This document shows, piece after piece, positions 41,832 to 50,256 of a DNA stretch of 64,000 nucleotides. Source of the stretch: Arthrobacter sp. HY1533 (GTDB taxonomy: Bacteria; Actinomycetota; Actinomycetes; Actinomycetales; Micrococcaceae); NCBI RefSeq assembly GCF_027568515.1, contig NZ_JANKZF010000005.1, positions 186,001 through 250,000 on the forward strand. Direction: 5' to 3'. Made by a program: the position numbers and the translations under genes. The notes under the pieces were generated by a model. The model was not told the origin of the DNA, made no database searches, and saw only the letters and a list, made by a program, of their open reading frames with translations. How positions within the stretch are numbered: position 1 is the stretch's first letter; every line of letters starts with the position of its first letter.

Positions 41832-42572
41832 GTGACAAATTCACTGAACCTGCCCATCGACCGCGCATCCCCCGTCCCTCTCTACCACCAAGTGGTAAAG
41901 GGCATCGAGGCCGCCATCACCAGCGGGGAACTGGAAGCTGGCTCAAAGCTCGAAAATGAGATCGATCTGGCCGCCTCATTGAACCTTTCGCGTCCCACCA
42001 TGCGAAAAGCCATGGATGAATTGGTTCGGGCAGGGTTGCTGGTGCGCAAGCGGGGAGTGGGAACACAAGTTGTCTCCAGCCAGGTCCGGCGCTCCCTGGA
42101 GCTCTCCAGCCTCTTCGATGATCTCGTGCAACGTGGCGGGAAACCTTCCACGGAGGTTCTGACCTTTTCCCATCTGCAGGCAACGCCTGCCATCTGTGAA
42201 AAGCTGGCGCTGGCTCCGGGCTCCAAGGTTTACCACTTCACCCGCCTGCGCATGGTTGATGGCAAACCGCTGGCACTGATGGAGAACTGGGTGCGCGATG
42301 ACATCGTCAAAATCGACGAGTCGACCCTTGCCGGCGAAGGCCTTTATGCCCTCTTGCGCACGGGCGGCGTCAATTTCCGCCTGGCAAAGCAAAGCATCGG
42401 CGCCGCGGTTGCCACCAAACACCAAGCCGGGCTCTTGGAGATTGATTCGGCTTCAGCCCTGGTCACCATGGAACGAACCGCCGTGGATGACAAGGGACGG
42501 AATGTAGAAACGGGCCAGCATGTCTACCGTGCCGATCAATACAGCTTTGAAATGACGCTGGTGCAACGCTAG
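41832..42572 (+). CDS. GntR-family regulator of inositol catabolism (HutC type, UTRA domain)
   Basis: 246-residue regulator. Winged helix: VPLYHQVVKGIEAAITSGELEAGSKL then DLAASLNLSRPTMRKAMDELVRAGLLVRKRGVGT (residues about 15-80); the rest is a UTRA effector domain (LAPGSKVYHFTRLRMVDGKPLALMENWV). The GTG at 41832 is chosen: TAAGGAG lies 6 nt upstream; the in-frame ATG at 41775 has none. Divergent from iolC and followed by iolB, with TTGTCCTGACAA operators in between and a near-copy upstream of the thu-like operon at 49051. Confidence 0.9.
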   Translation: MTNSLNLPIDRASPVPLYHQVVKGIEAAITSGELEAGSKLENEIDLAASLNLSRPTMRKAMDELVRAGLLVRKRGVGTQVVSSQVRRSLELSSLFDDLVQRGGKPSTEVLTFSHLQATPAICEKLALAPGSKVYHFTRLRMVDGKPLALMENWVRDDIVKIDESTLAGEGLYALLRTGGVNFRLAKQSIGAAVATKHQAGLLEIDSASALVTMERTAVDDKGRNVETGQHVYRADQYSFEMTLVQR

Positions 42573-42597
42573 CTGCCCCGACCAACAAAGGAATTCC

Positions 42598-43491
42598 ATG
42601 ACCACCTGGGTGTACCCCCTCGGCGCAGCACGCGATGGACTCTGGGATATCTCGCTGGGAACCAGCGATTCCCAGCTTCCCGCGGAAGGTTGGCAGCACA
42701 CAGGGCTGAAGGTCGCCACGCTGGGAGCCAGTGACGCCGTCGAACTTGTTGCGGCCAACGAGGAAAGGCTCGTGATCCCGCTCAATGGCTCATTCACCGT
42801 CCTGGTGGATGGCACAGTCCATGAATTGGCTGGCAGGGCGAGTGTCTTCAGCGGACCTTCAGATGTGCTTTACGCCGGCATCGGGCAACACCTGCGCATC
42901 GAGTCGACGAGTGGCGGACGAGTGGCAGTGGCGACTGCCACGGCACAGAACAGCCACCCCGACCGCGTGATCGCCGCGGCAGAAATCCCCGTCGAGCTCC
43001 GCGGAGCGGGAAATTGCTCACGGCAGGTCCACAACTTCGGCACCCCCGCAGCCTTGCTGGCAGACCGTTTCATTGTCTGTGAGGTCATCACCCCGTCCGG
43101 CAACTGGTCCTCATACCCTCCCCACAAGCATGATGAGGAAAAGGACGGGGAGACTTCACTTGAAGAGATTTACTATTTCGAAACCCAAGTTGCCGCGGGC
43201 CATCCTGCACCGTCCGACGCCGACGCCATCGGCTACCAGCGCGTGTACGCCTCGGATGATCGGCCCATCGATATCAATGCCGAAGTCCGCACGGGCGACA
43301 CTATCCTTGTCCCCTATGGCTGGCACGGGCCAGCAATTGCGGCACCAGGCTACGACCTGTACTACCTGAACGTCATGGCAGGTCCGGGACTGGTCAGGGA
43401 ATGGCTCATCAGTGACGACCCCCACCACGGCTGGATTCGACAGACTTGGGATGACACGGCCATCGATCCGCGGCTCCCCTTCACCGGCTAG
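42598..43491 (+). CDS. iolB: 5-deoxyglucuronate isomerase
   Basis: Converts 5-deoxyglucuronate to 5-dehydro-2-deoxygluconate. 297-residue bicupin: metal-ligand segments SSYPPHKHDEEKDGE with the following LEEIYYFE, and VPYGWHGPAIAAPGYDLYYLNVMAGP. AAAGGAA precedes the ATG, 25 bp after the GntR stop; both are probably cotranscribed. Confidence 0.95.
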   Translation: MTTWVYPLGAARDGLWDISLGTSDSQLPAEGWQHTGLKVATLGASDAVELVAANEERLVIPLNGSFTVLVDGTVHELAGRASVFSGPSDVLYAGIGQHLRIESTSGGRVAVATATAQNSHPDRVIAAAEIPVELRGAGNCSRQVHNFGTPAALLADRFIVCEVITPSGNWSSYPPHKHDEEKDGETSLEEIYYFETQVAAGHPAPSDADAIGYQRVYASDDRPIDINAEVRTGDTILVPYGWHGPAIAAPGYDLYYLNVMAGPGLVREWLISDDPHHGWIRQTWDDTAIDPRLPFTG

Positions 43492-43529
43492 TACCGTGTC
43501 CGCATTGGCGTAGCTGGCTCCCAGCACAC

Positions 43530-43573
43530 AAAGACAGGAAGATCCCGAGTTTCCTCGGGATCTTCCTGTCTTT
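43530..43573. terminator. Bidirectional terminator between iolB and the Gfo/Idh gene
   Basis: Perfect 20-bp arms at 43530-43549 and 43554-43573 with a TTTC loop; A-rich start and T-rich end suit termination on both strands of the convergent genes. Confidence 0.92.
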
Positions 43574-43585
43574 GTTAATGTACCG

Positions 43586-44683
43586 TCAGCGTGCCGCCAG
43601 GCCCGCTGCTGCTGAGCCCCAGGACACGAGCCGGGCCCTGACATCGTCACGGGATTCCGTTGCGATCGCTTCCGCGTAAGCCTGCTCGATCAGATCGGCG
43701 ATCATTATGCGCTCACCTTGGTTGGCTGCACTGACAACCGTCGCCTCCACCATGGCCAGGCTCATGATGTTGGCGTGGATCTCGTTCTGTGGGGTCGTGC
43801 CAAGTTCGATGGCCTCCCGGAACTCTTCGAGGGCGCCGGCCATTTGTTCGGGACCATCAACGATCCCACCCGGCGCAGGGTTCGGCGGGTCAACCTGGGG
43901 CGCGTTGTCGCCGTCCCACTTTGCCGCACCATGCTCGGCTTGGATGCGCCATGAACCATTCCACGAGGTGGACATGCCCGGGGTGGCCCGGCTTCCGGAA
44001 TAGACGTACCGGGCACCCGAGGCAAGCTCGAACTCAGCTGCGGCGGAGGCGCAACCGGCAAACCAGCTCCACGAAGGATTCCAGGCGCTGCCGCGGACCG
44101 CCACCGGGACATCGTCGGTGATGTACCGCATTGCGTCGAAGTGGTGGATCGACATGTCGACAAGGAGGGGATGTTCCATCTGCTCGCGGAATCCAGGTTC
44201 GTGATCGGAATGGAAGAACTCAGTGGTGATGGTACTGATCTGGCCGAGGCCAGCCACAGAGTCGCGCAGGGCCCGAAGGTTGTTGAAGTAGCGACGCGAC
44301 TGGCTGACCATGAGGAGCTTTCCGGTCACTTCGGCAAGCGCCACCTGCTGCAAAGCTTCCGGAAGCGTTCCTGAGATGGGCTTCTCGCACAGGACCGGCA
44401 GCCCGTGTCTGAGTGCGCTTTCGTTCACGGGTCGGTGCGCTTGCGGAACGGTGACGTTGATAACGGCGTGCGCTCCTGACTCGTCGGCGACGTCGGCAAC
44501 TGACTCACCGATGATCACATCGCTGAGCCCCTCCTCGGAGGCAACACGGGCAGCCAGCTCAAGGTCCAAGTCGACGAGTCCGACGATTCTTGCCGTGGAC
44601 GAATCTGCGAGCATGCGAATCCAGCTGCGGCCCATGGCGCCGGTACCGACGAGAACAACAGGGAGCGGGGCGGAAGCGCTCAT
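43586..44683 (-). CDS. Gfo/Idh/MocA-family oxidoreductase (ThuB-like)
   Basis: NAD(P)-dependent sugar or inositol dehydrogenase, 365 residues. Rossmann motif [16 protein letters not shown], then the family's [13 protein letters not shown] (catalytic Lys region) and [13 protein letters not shown] (catalytic His). Overlaps the ThuA-like gene by 4 bp. The order binding protein-permease-permease-ThuA-Idh equals thuEFG(K)AB of rhizobia, so a 3-keto-glycoside dehydrogenase role is favoured; an IolG-like inositol dehydrogenase is the alternative because of the iol neighbours. Confidence 0.85.
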   Translation of the reverse strand: MSASAPLPVVLVGTGAMGRSWIRMLADSSTARIVGLVDLDLELAARVASEEGLSDVIIGESVADVADESGAHAVINVTVPQAHRPVNESALRHGLPVLCEKPISGTLPEALQQVALAEVTGKLLMVSQSRRYFNNLRALRDSVAGLGQISTITTEFFHSDHEPGFREQMEHPLLVDMSIHHFDAMRYITDDVPVAVRGSAWNPSWSWFAGCASAAAEFELASGARYVYSGSRATPGMSTSWNGSWRIQAEHGAAKWDGDNAPQVDPPNPAPGGIVDGPEQMAGALEEFREAIELGTTPQNEIHANIMSLAMVEATVVSAANQGERIMIADLIEQAYAEAIATESRDDVRARLVSWGSAAAGLAAR

Positions 44684-45498
44684 GCGAGAACAGTCCGGAT
44701 ACCGTCGGTCAGGTCGACCATGGTGTCATCGTTTTCGCGCCCCTGGAAGAAGGTGCCCCGCTCGAAGTGGCGTCCCTGCGGAATGATGCGGGCTGGGCGG
44801 TCGGTGACCACCCAGTCAACGCCGTTTGCGATGACGTGCTGCACATCCGGGTGGTGGTAGACGGGGTAGTCCTGGTCGCCCGGGCTGAAGTAGAAGATCT
44901 TGCCGTTGCCGCGTCGGAATGTGCAGCCACTTCGGAAGACTTCGCCGCCAGTGAAGGAGCTGATGAAGACCAGCTCGTCGGGGGTTGGAATGTCGAACTG
45001 TTCGCCGTACATCTCCTGGCCGTCAATGACAATCGGGTTCGGGATGCCCTTGGCAATCGGGTGTGTGTGGTCAATTGTCCACACAAGTTCGCGCTCATTG
45101 TCGTTGCGCCACCGCAGGGAGCAGGTGGTGCCCATGAGCTTTTGAAAGAGCTTCGACTCGTGCCCTGAGTGCAGGACTACAAGGCCCATGCCGTCAAGCA
45201 CTGCCCGGTGCACCCGTTCGACAATGGCGTCCTCGACTTCCTTGTGTGCGACGTGACCCCACCAAACCAGCACGTCCGTCCCATCGACAAGTTCCTGTGT
45301 CAGACCATGCTCGGGGTCATCCAGGGTCACCGTGGTGACGTCGGCATGGTCGCCGATGTAGCGCTCAATGCCGCCCTTGATCGCTCCATGCATCCCAGTC
45401 GGGTATCGTTCGGCGATCTCGGTGCTCATTTTCTCGTGGCGGTTCTCGCCCCATACAACTACCTTGATTGGCTGGGCCGAATCAGACGTGCGTGTCAT
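44680..45498 (-). CDS. ThuA-like trehalose-utilisation protein
   Basis: 272-residue protein of the ThuA family (class I glutamine amidotransferase-like fold). Landmarks: [10 protein letters not shown] at the first strand, [35 protein letters not shown] and [19 protein letters not shown]. ThuA proteins work with ThuB-type dehydrogenases on 3-keto sugars from trehalose, sucrose and similar glycosides. The ATG at 45498 follows AAAGG at 7 nt; a more upstream in-frame start lacks a site. Sits between the permease genes and the Gfo/Idh gene. Confidence 0.85.
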   Translation of the reverse strand: MTRTSDSAQPIKVVVWGENRHEKMSTEIAERYPTGMHGAIKGGIERYIGDHADVTTVTLDDPEHGLTQELVDGTDVLVWWGHVAHKEVEDAIVERVHRAVLDGMGLVVLHSGHESKLFQKLMGTTCSLRWRNDNERELVWTIDHTHPIAKGIPNPIVIDGQEMYGEQFDIPTPDELVFISSFTGGEVFRSGCTFRRGNGKIFYFSPGDQDYPVYHHPDVQHVIANGVDWVVTDRPARIIPQGRHFERGTFFQGRENDDTMVDLTDGIRTVLA

Positions 45499-45595
45499 TT
45501 GTATACCTTTTCTCTTTGTTTCATTTGCCGCACTGACCACTTGCAGCGGTTTTCATGGGTGTGTTGCTGGTTCAACCTGGCGATGTTTGGCCAGG

Positions 45596-46486
45596 TCATC
45601 CCTTGATCGCGCCGGACAGCCCGGCCTTGAACAGGTATTTGCGCACCAGCATGTACAGGATGGTTGGCGGGAGCATGTAAATAATGGCGGTGGCTGTGAG
45701 GAGACCCCAGTCGACTTGGTTGAATCCCGAGAATGCGCGGAACAAGCCAATGGACAGCGGATAGAGGTCCTGTGACTGGAGAAGGACCAACGGTGTGAGG
45801 AAGTCGCCCCATGCGCCAACGAAGGCAAACATCGCGGCGGCACCAAACGTCGGACCGACGACCGGAAATACGATCCGGATGACAGCTGCCACACGCGAGC
45901 TGCCGTCTACCCATGCGGCCTCTTCAATTTCCAGCGGCACATTGTCGACGGCGGATTTCATCTGCCACAGGGTCAACGGCAGGAGAGCGGCGGCTTCCAC
46001 CAGAATCAGGCCCAGCAACGAGTTGTTCAGATGCATCTTGGTCATCATCAGGTACAGCGGAACGATCGTCGCAGTTGGCGGAACCACACGGATGAGCAGG
46101 ACGAAGAACATGAAAAAGCGTCGGCCCCGGAATCGGAAACGAGAGAGGGCGTATCCGCCAATAAAGCCCAGGAGCATCGTCAACACGGTGGCTCCGATGG
46201 CAATGATGAGGCTGTTGCGGAGAAGCCGCAAGGTGCCTGCCTCGGTGACGAGCTTGACGTAGTGGTCCACGGTGAAAGTGGGCCATTGGAGAATATTGCC
46301 GGCCTGGCTGTCCACCGACGTCGCAATGAGCCATCCGAAGGGAATGATGCAAAACACTGCCAGGGCGGTGATTAGCACGTACTGAAGTGCGCGGCTAACC
46401 ACCGTGGTGCCTCGCAGTTTTCGCCGAACAGTCGCAGTCTCGGAGGCCCGGCTGGGCTTCACATCGGTTTTCGTGACGGTGGTCAT
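45596..46486 (-). CDS. Sugar ABC transporter permease (MalG type) of the thu-like operon
   Basis: 296-residue CUT1 permease with six transmembrane segments after a basic N-terminus; EAA loop IEEAAWVDGSSRVAAVIRIV. The ATG at 46486 has GAGG 6 nt upstream and lies 1 bp after the preceding permease stop; the longer frame is not needed. ThuG by position. Confidence 0.9.
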   Translation of the reverse strand: MTTVTKTDVKPSRASETATVRRKLRGTTVVSRALQYVLITALAVFCIIPFGWLIATSVDSQAGNILQWPTFTVDHYVKLVTEAGTLRLLRNSLIIAIGATVLTMLLGFIGGYALSRFRFRGRRFFMFFVLLIRVVPPTATIVPLYLMMTKMHLNNSLLGLILVEAAALLPLTLWQMKSAVDNVPLEIEEAAWVDGSSRVAAVIRIVFPVVGPTFGAAAMFAFVGAWGDFLTPLVLLQSQDLYPLSIGLFRAFSGFNQVDWGLLTATAIIYMLPPTILYMLVRKYLFKAGLSGAIKG

Positions 46487-46487
46487 G

Positions 46488-47420
46488 TCAGACCTCAACT
46501 TTCGCAACTCGGACGTAGGTCAGCCCGAGGATCAAAACGATCACAAGCATGATGACGGAGGCGGCGCTGCCCAACCCGATCTGGGAGAACTGGAATGCTC
46601 TATCGAAGATGAAAAGGGCCACCAGTTGGGTGTCTCCGCCGGGGCCGCCCTGGGTGAGGAAGTAGACCAGGCCGAAGATGCCAGCGGTCGTGATGGCGGT
46701 CAACAGCAAATAGAGGAACACCGGCCCGCGGATCAGGGGCAGGGTGACCACCCTAAATATTTGGAGCGCTGACGCCCCATCGATGCGCGCTGCTTCGATC
46801 AGCTCGTCAGGGACGTCTTCAAGCGCCGCCTGAAACATGATCATGGCGAATGCGATTCCGCGCCAGATGTTGATGACAATGATGGATATCAAGGCGTATT
46901 GCTGGAGCCAGGCGACGGCGCCCATCCCGAACAGGTGGGTAATCATGTTCACCGTTCCCTCGGGTCCGGAATAGAGCATGCTCGCCCAAGCCAGGGATGC
47001 GACGACCTCCGGAACAACCATGGGCATGACGATCGCGGCACCGAAGATGCCTTTGGCACGCATCCACTTGTTCTTGAGCAGCAAGGCAGAGATCATGCCG
47101 AGCGCCGTTTGCCCGATGATGGCAGACAAGGCGATGAATATGCCTGTCTTGCCAAGCGAGGACAGAAAATCGCCGTTTCCCAGCAGATATTTGAAATTGT
47201 CCAGCCCGATAAACTTCGGATTCCGTGCTTCGAACCCCAGAAGCGTGGTGTTGGTGAGGCTGAGGTAAAAGGCATAGATCACGGGCGCGACGACGAACAC
47301 ACCAATCAGCAGGGCCGACGGGCCAAGCATCAGCAACAGGAGCCGAGCGTTTCTACGGTTTTTCAATTTGTGGCGCGGAAGGCGTCCCGCCAGGGTGATA
47401 CCAGCACTATTGGTACTCAT
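46488..47420 (-). CDS. Sugar ABC transporter permease (MalF type) of the thu-like operon
   Basis: 310-residue CUT1 permease, six predicted transmembrane segments, EAA loop LIEAARIDGASALQIFRVV. The frame is open to 47531, but AAGGAA sits 6 nt before the ATG at 47420, and the extra residues are not membrane-like. ThuF by position. Separated from the binding-protein gene by 210 bp that contain a hairpin. Confidence 0.9.
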   Translation of the reverse strand: MSTNSAGITLAGRLPRHKLKNRRNARLLLLMLGPSALLIGVFVVAPVIYAFYLSLTNTTLLGFEARNPKFIGLDNFKYLLGNGDFLSSLGKTGIFIALSAIIGQTALGMISALLLKNKWMRAKGIFGAAIVMPMVVPEVVASLAWASMLYSGPEGTVNMITHLFGMGAVAWLQQYALISIIVINIWRGIAFAMIMFQAALEDVPDELIEAARIDGASALQIFRVVTLPLIRGPVFLYLLLTAITTAGIFGLVYFLTQGGPGGDTQLVALFIFDRAFQFSQIGLGSAASVIMLVIVLILGLTYVRVAKVEV

Positions 47421-47592
47421 GAAGCTTTCCTTGCTGCTTGGCTTGGCCAAGCGTTGGTTTTCCAGCACGGTGCCCTGTCGCGATCTTGGCCGCTTCTGGG
47501 CAGGACGCGAGCACCTCGCTTTAATCTGCACTTGCCTTCACGGCAAGTCGTCTCCGTCAGCCGGCGATCACTATTTCCGGCGTGGTTCGTGC

Positions 47593-47622
47593 GGTGGGCC
47601 CTGGCTTGCACCAGGGCCCACC
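47593..47622 (-). terminator. Intercistronic hairpin between binding-protein and permease genes
   Basis: GGTGGGCCCTGG (47593-47604) pairs perfectly with 47611-47622 around a 6-nt loop, just after the binding-protein stop. Such stems commonly allow higher expression of the binding protein than of the downstream permeases. Confidence 0.65.
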
Positions 47623-47630
47623 TGATTGAC

Positions 47631-48974
47631 CTAGTTGACCTTGGTCGGGCCAAGCAAGTCAGTCGCCTGCTTCACGAAGGTTGACGTTGCCTCGGAGCCA
47701 CTGGCACCGTTGAGAATGTCTTCGGTTGCCTTTTGGACAGCCATCGAGATCTGGTCGACCCCGTCCGCGTACGGTACGGTGACGGCCTTGGTGAGCTGCG
47801 CCTCTGCTTCGAGCAGTTGTGGCTCATTTGAATAGGGAGCCACACTGTCAAGACCGCTTCGAGGGGAGACGGCGCCGACGGCGACGAGCTGGTTCGCAAG
47901 AGCCTCGTCCGAAGACATCCACTGGATGAACTTCACAGACGCATCCGCGTACTTCGTCTTGGCAGTGACTGCCCACGAGAAGCCAGGTGCTGTCGTCACG
48001 TACGGAGAACCGCTCGCGTCCAGCGCCGGGAAGTTCCAGGTCGAAACCTTGGACGTCAGGTCCTCAATGGGGGCGGATCCCGAGGGACCCCAGTCATACT
48101 TCCAACCCCACGATCCTTGACCGGCAACCGGGATGGATCCGTCCACGAAACCCTTGTACTTCGTTGCAATCCACGGGTTCGGGTTCTGCAGGTCCTGCAC
48201 AGGCAGCAGTTTGTCTTGAGTCAGTTTTGCGAACAGGTCGAACGATGCTGCGACGCCTTCGTTCTTCACATCCCACTTGCCAGTTGATTCGTCGAAGAAC
48301 TTGCCGTCAGTTCCGGCGACGATGTTGCCGAATCCCTCGGCCCAACTGCCTCCGCCCCATGCAGTTCCTGCCGGGAGCGTAATGGCAGGGCCGCCTGTGG
48401 CCGCGGAGATCTTCTGGAGTCGGCCAATGAGCTCATCCCAGGTCTTTGGCTGCGAAGTATCGATGCCAAGCTTTGTCAGGACATCTTTACGGTAGAACAA
48501 GCTCTGGACACCCATCTCATGAGGGAGAGCGTAGGTCTTGCCATCAGCAGCTTTCGCTGCAGCCTTGGTGATCGGGAAAAAGGACTCCCAGCCGGGCCAC
48601 TTGGCGAGGTAGTCATCGAGCGGGAGAAGGTAGCCCGCTCCGGCATATCCACTCATTCCGGCACTGTTCATGTCCACGACATCGGGAGCTGTGCCGGCGT
48701 TGTACTGCTGGGTGATCTTGGTGCTGAACTGGGCGTCGGTCAGAATATCCGTCTCCAACTTCACGGTTATTTTCTGTCCCTGCTTGGCCATGGCGGCCTC
48801 GAATGCAGGAATCTCCGCCTTGATCGCGTCAGCGCGGACCTGCTGATGCGCCAGGACTGTAATGGTGGCGGGACCGTCTGCCGGCGCTTCTGCAGCGCAA
48901 CTGGACAACCCGGTGGCCATGAGCACTCCGCCAGCGGTCAACGCAACCGCCGAAAGGATTCGATTTCGAATCAT
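47631..48974 (-). CDS. Sugar ABC transporter substrate-binding lipoprotein of the thu-like operon
   Basis: 447-residue SBP_bac_1 family receptor. Signal with lipobox LSSC (Cys26), then ITVLAHQQVRADAIK, GTAPDVVDMNSAG, PKTWDELIGRLQKI and GAVSPRSGL. The ATG at 48974 follows GAGAGG; an upstream in-frame codon would add residues before the signal. First gene of the operon; the predicted promoter at 49047-49075 contains a copy of the iol operator. Ligand unknown: the neighbourhood suggests an inositol or an inositol-containing or trehalose-like glycoside. Confidence 0.9.
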   Translation of the reverse strand: MIRNRILSAVALTAGGVLMATGLSSCAAEAPADGPATITVLAHQQVRADAIKAEIPAFEAAMAKQGQKITVKLETDILTDAQFSTKITQQYNAGTAPDVVDMNSAGMSGYAGAGYLLPLDDYLAKWPGWESFFPITKAAAKAADGKTYALPHEMGVQSLFYRKDVLTKLGIDTSQPKTWDELIGRLQKISAATGGPAITLPAGTAWGGGSWAEGFGNIVAGTDGKFFDESTGKWDVKNEGVAASFDLFAKLTQDKLLPVQDLQNPNPWIATKYKGFVDGSIPVAGQGSWGWKYDWGPSGSAPIEDLTSKVSTWNFPALDASGSPYVTTAPGFSWAVTAKTKYADASVKFIQWMSSDEALANQLVAVGAVSPRSGLDSVAPYSNEPQLLEAEAQLTKAVTVPYADGVDQISMAVQKATEDILNGASGSEATSTFVKQATDLLGPTKVN

Positions 48975-49046
48975 GATGGGCCTCTCGACTCGACACGCGG
49001 CCACGTTGCCGTCTGGATGGCGAGCTTTGATTGTTGAGCCTACCCG

Positions 49047-49075
49047 GACTTAGTCCTGACAACAATACATTTCAA
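49047..49075 (-). promoter_or_regulatory. Predicted thu-like operon promoter with GntR operator 3
   Basis: On the minus strand -35 TTGAAA (49075-49070), 17-bp spacer, -10 TAAGTC (49052-49047). TAGTCCTGACAA (plus strand 49051-49062) differs from the two iol sites at one base and lies in the spacer and start of the -10, as in the gntR promoter. Confidence 0.65.
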
Positions 49076-49080
49076 GCAAG

Positions 49081-50256
49081 AATTTTTGGGGCATCGGAGC
49101 TGCCTGGGTTTCATCGTTCTCGGGATCTGGTGTATCCAGACTGCTTTGCAGCCGCTTTGCATTGTCTCAAACTCGATCGGGCCCCAACCGCTCCAAACGA
49201 CGCCGTGGGCGCTTGCTGTGGCACGTTTTCTCGATTCATGTCCCGATTGCCGGGCGCAACTCCTGCCCCGGGGCTCATCGTTCCCGCTCAACCAGGTTCT
49301 CCGGCAGCAGCGCGAAGCACGACTGCATGGCGGCGTTGTCGGCGTTGACTCAGCCGCTATTGGCCGGTTGGGGCTGAGACAGCTGGGCGCCCGCGCCGTG
49401 CTTCTCGCATTTGAAGTCCGAAAAGCAACGCAATGGTTTACCGCCATGCATGACGGAACGGACCACCGTGATGAAGTACATGGCTCTTGGTCCAACCGGC
49501 GCCGAATCGACACCAACGATCGGGGACTCCCGGCAGCACCGGCCCGGGACATTGCCAAGAATATCCCGGGCAAGCAGCGTCAGAAGAAAAGCAAGCAAAC
49601 TGTCCCACAAACTAGAGGGCCTCAGCACCCCGGACGGCAGGTGCGTTGGGTCGCTCTCATGGGGACTCGGCCTTCACGCTGTTGGTGCCGCGAAGGTAAG
49701 GCAAAGGATCCGCGCCAACTGGCGATTTCCCGTGCCATCTCGTTGCTTGCCTTCCAATTTGCGGAACCAGGGTGTCCGGGCCGGCCAGGTCCAACTGCCT
49801 GCCCAGGGCCTGATCAGGGGCTTCCGCACCACCAGTCCGCTCAGATCAATGCATCCTCGGGCATTTGCTGCCGACCTTGGTGACCGGTCCATGATGGCCG
49901 GATTGCCTGCAAGACTGCTCACTGGGCACGAGCCGGGCGGGAGCGAATGTTGGCACCGGCGAAACGGGTCCAGTCCCCCACCTCGATGGGAAGCCCGAAC
50001 CCGCAACGGCTTCGGGGACGCCGCAACCACACAATCGATCCCGGCCTCCCGCAAGTACCAGGCAAGATCGTCCCCGGCTGGGCCAGACTCGTGCACGACC
50101 TTCACGGGTGGCTGGAAGCGGCGACGCCGGTCCGGGATCGCCGCCGGGCTTGGATCCGCGCCGGTCCTCACCAGTTCTCAGGATTCAGGATTCAGGACTG
50201 AGGGCACAAGCAAGCACGGAAGTCGCGAAACTGAAGGCCCCCGAATCACCAGACTC
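49081..50256. other. Non-coding, decayed region of about 1.2 kb
   Basis: No reading frame here has a recognisable full-length product; several long frames on both strands are low-complexity shadows. The only homology I can see is the transposase-like fragment at 49990-50110. A small direct repeat GGATTCA occurs near 50178-50192. The stretch separates the inositol/thu region from the ROK-alpha-galactosidase region. Confidence 0.6.
49990..50110 (-). pseudogene. Probable IS110-family transposase remnant
   Basis: The minus strand encodes VKVVHESGPAGDDLAWYL followed by REAGIDCVVAASPKPLRV, which resembles the N-terminal DEDD-domain segment of IS110/IS1111 transposases (VxYEAGPTGxxLARxL...GIxCxVxAPSK). 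The expected following GDRVKTDRRDA motif and the C-terminal Tnp20 domain were not found in any frame, so this is a decayed fragment. Confidence 0.45.
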
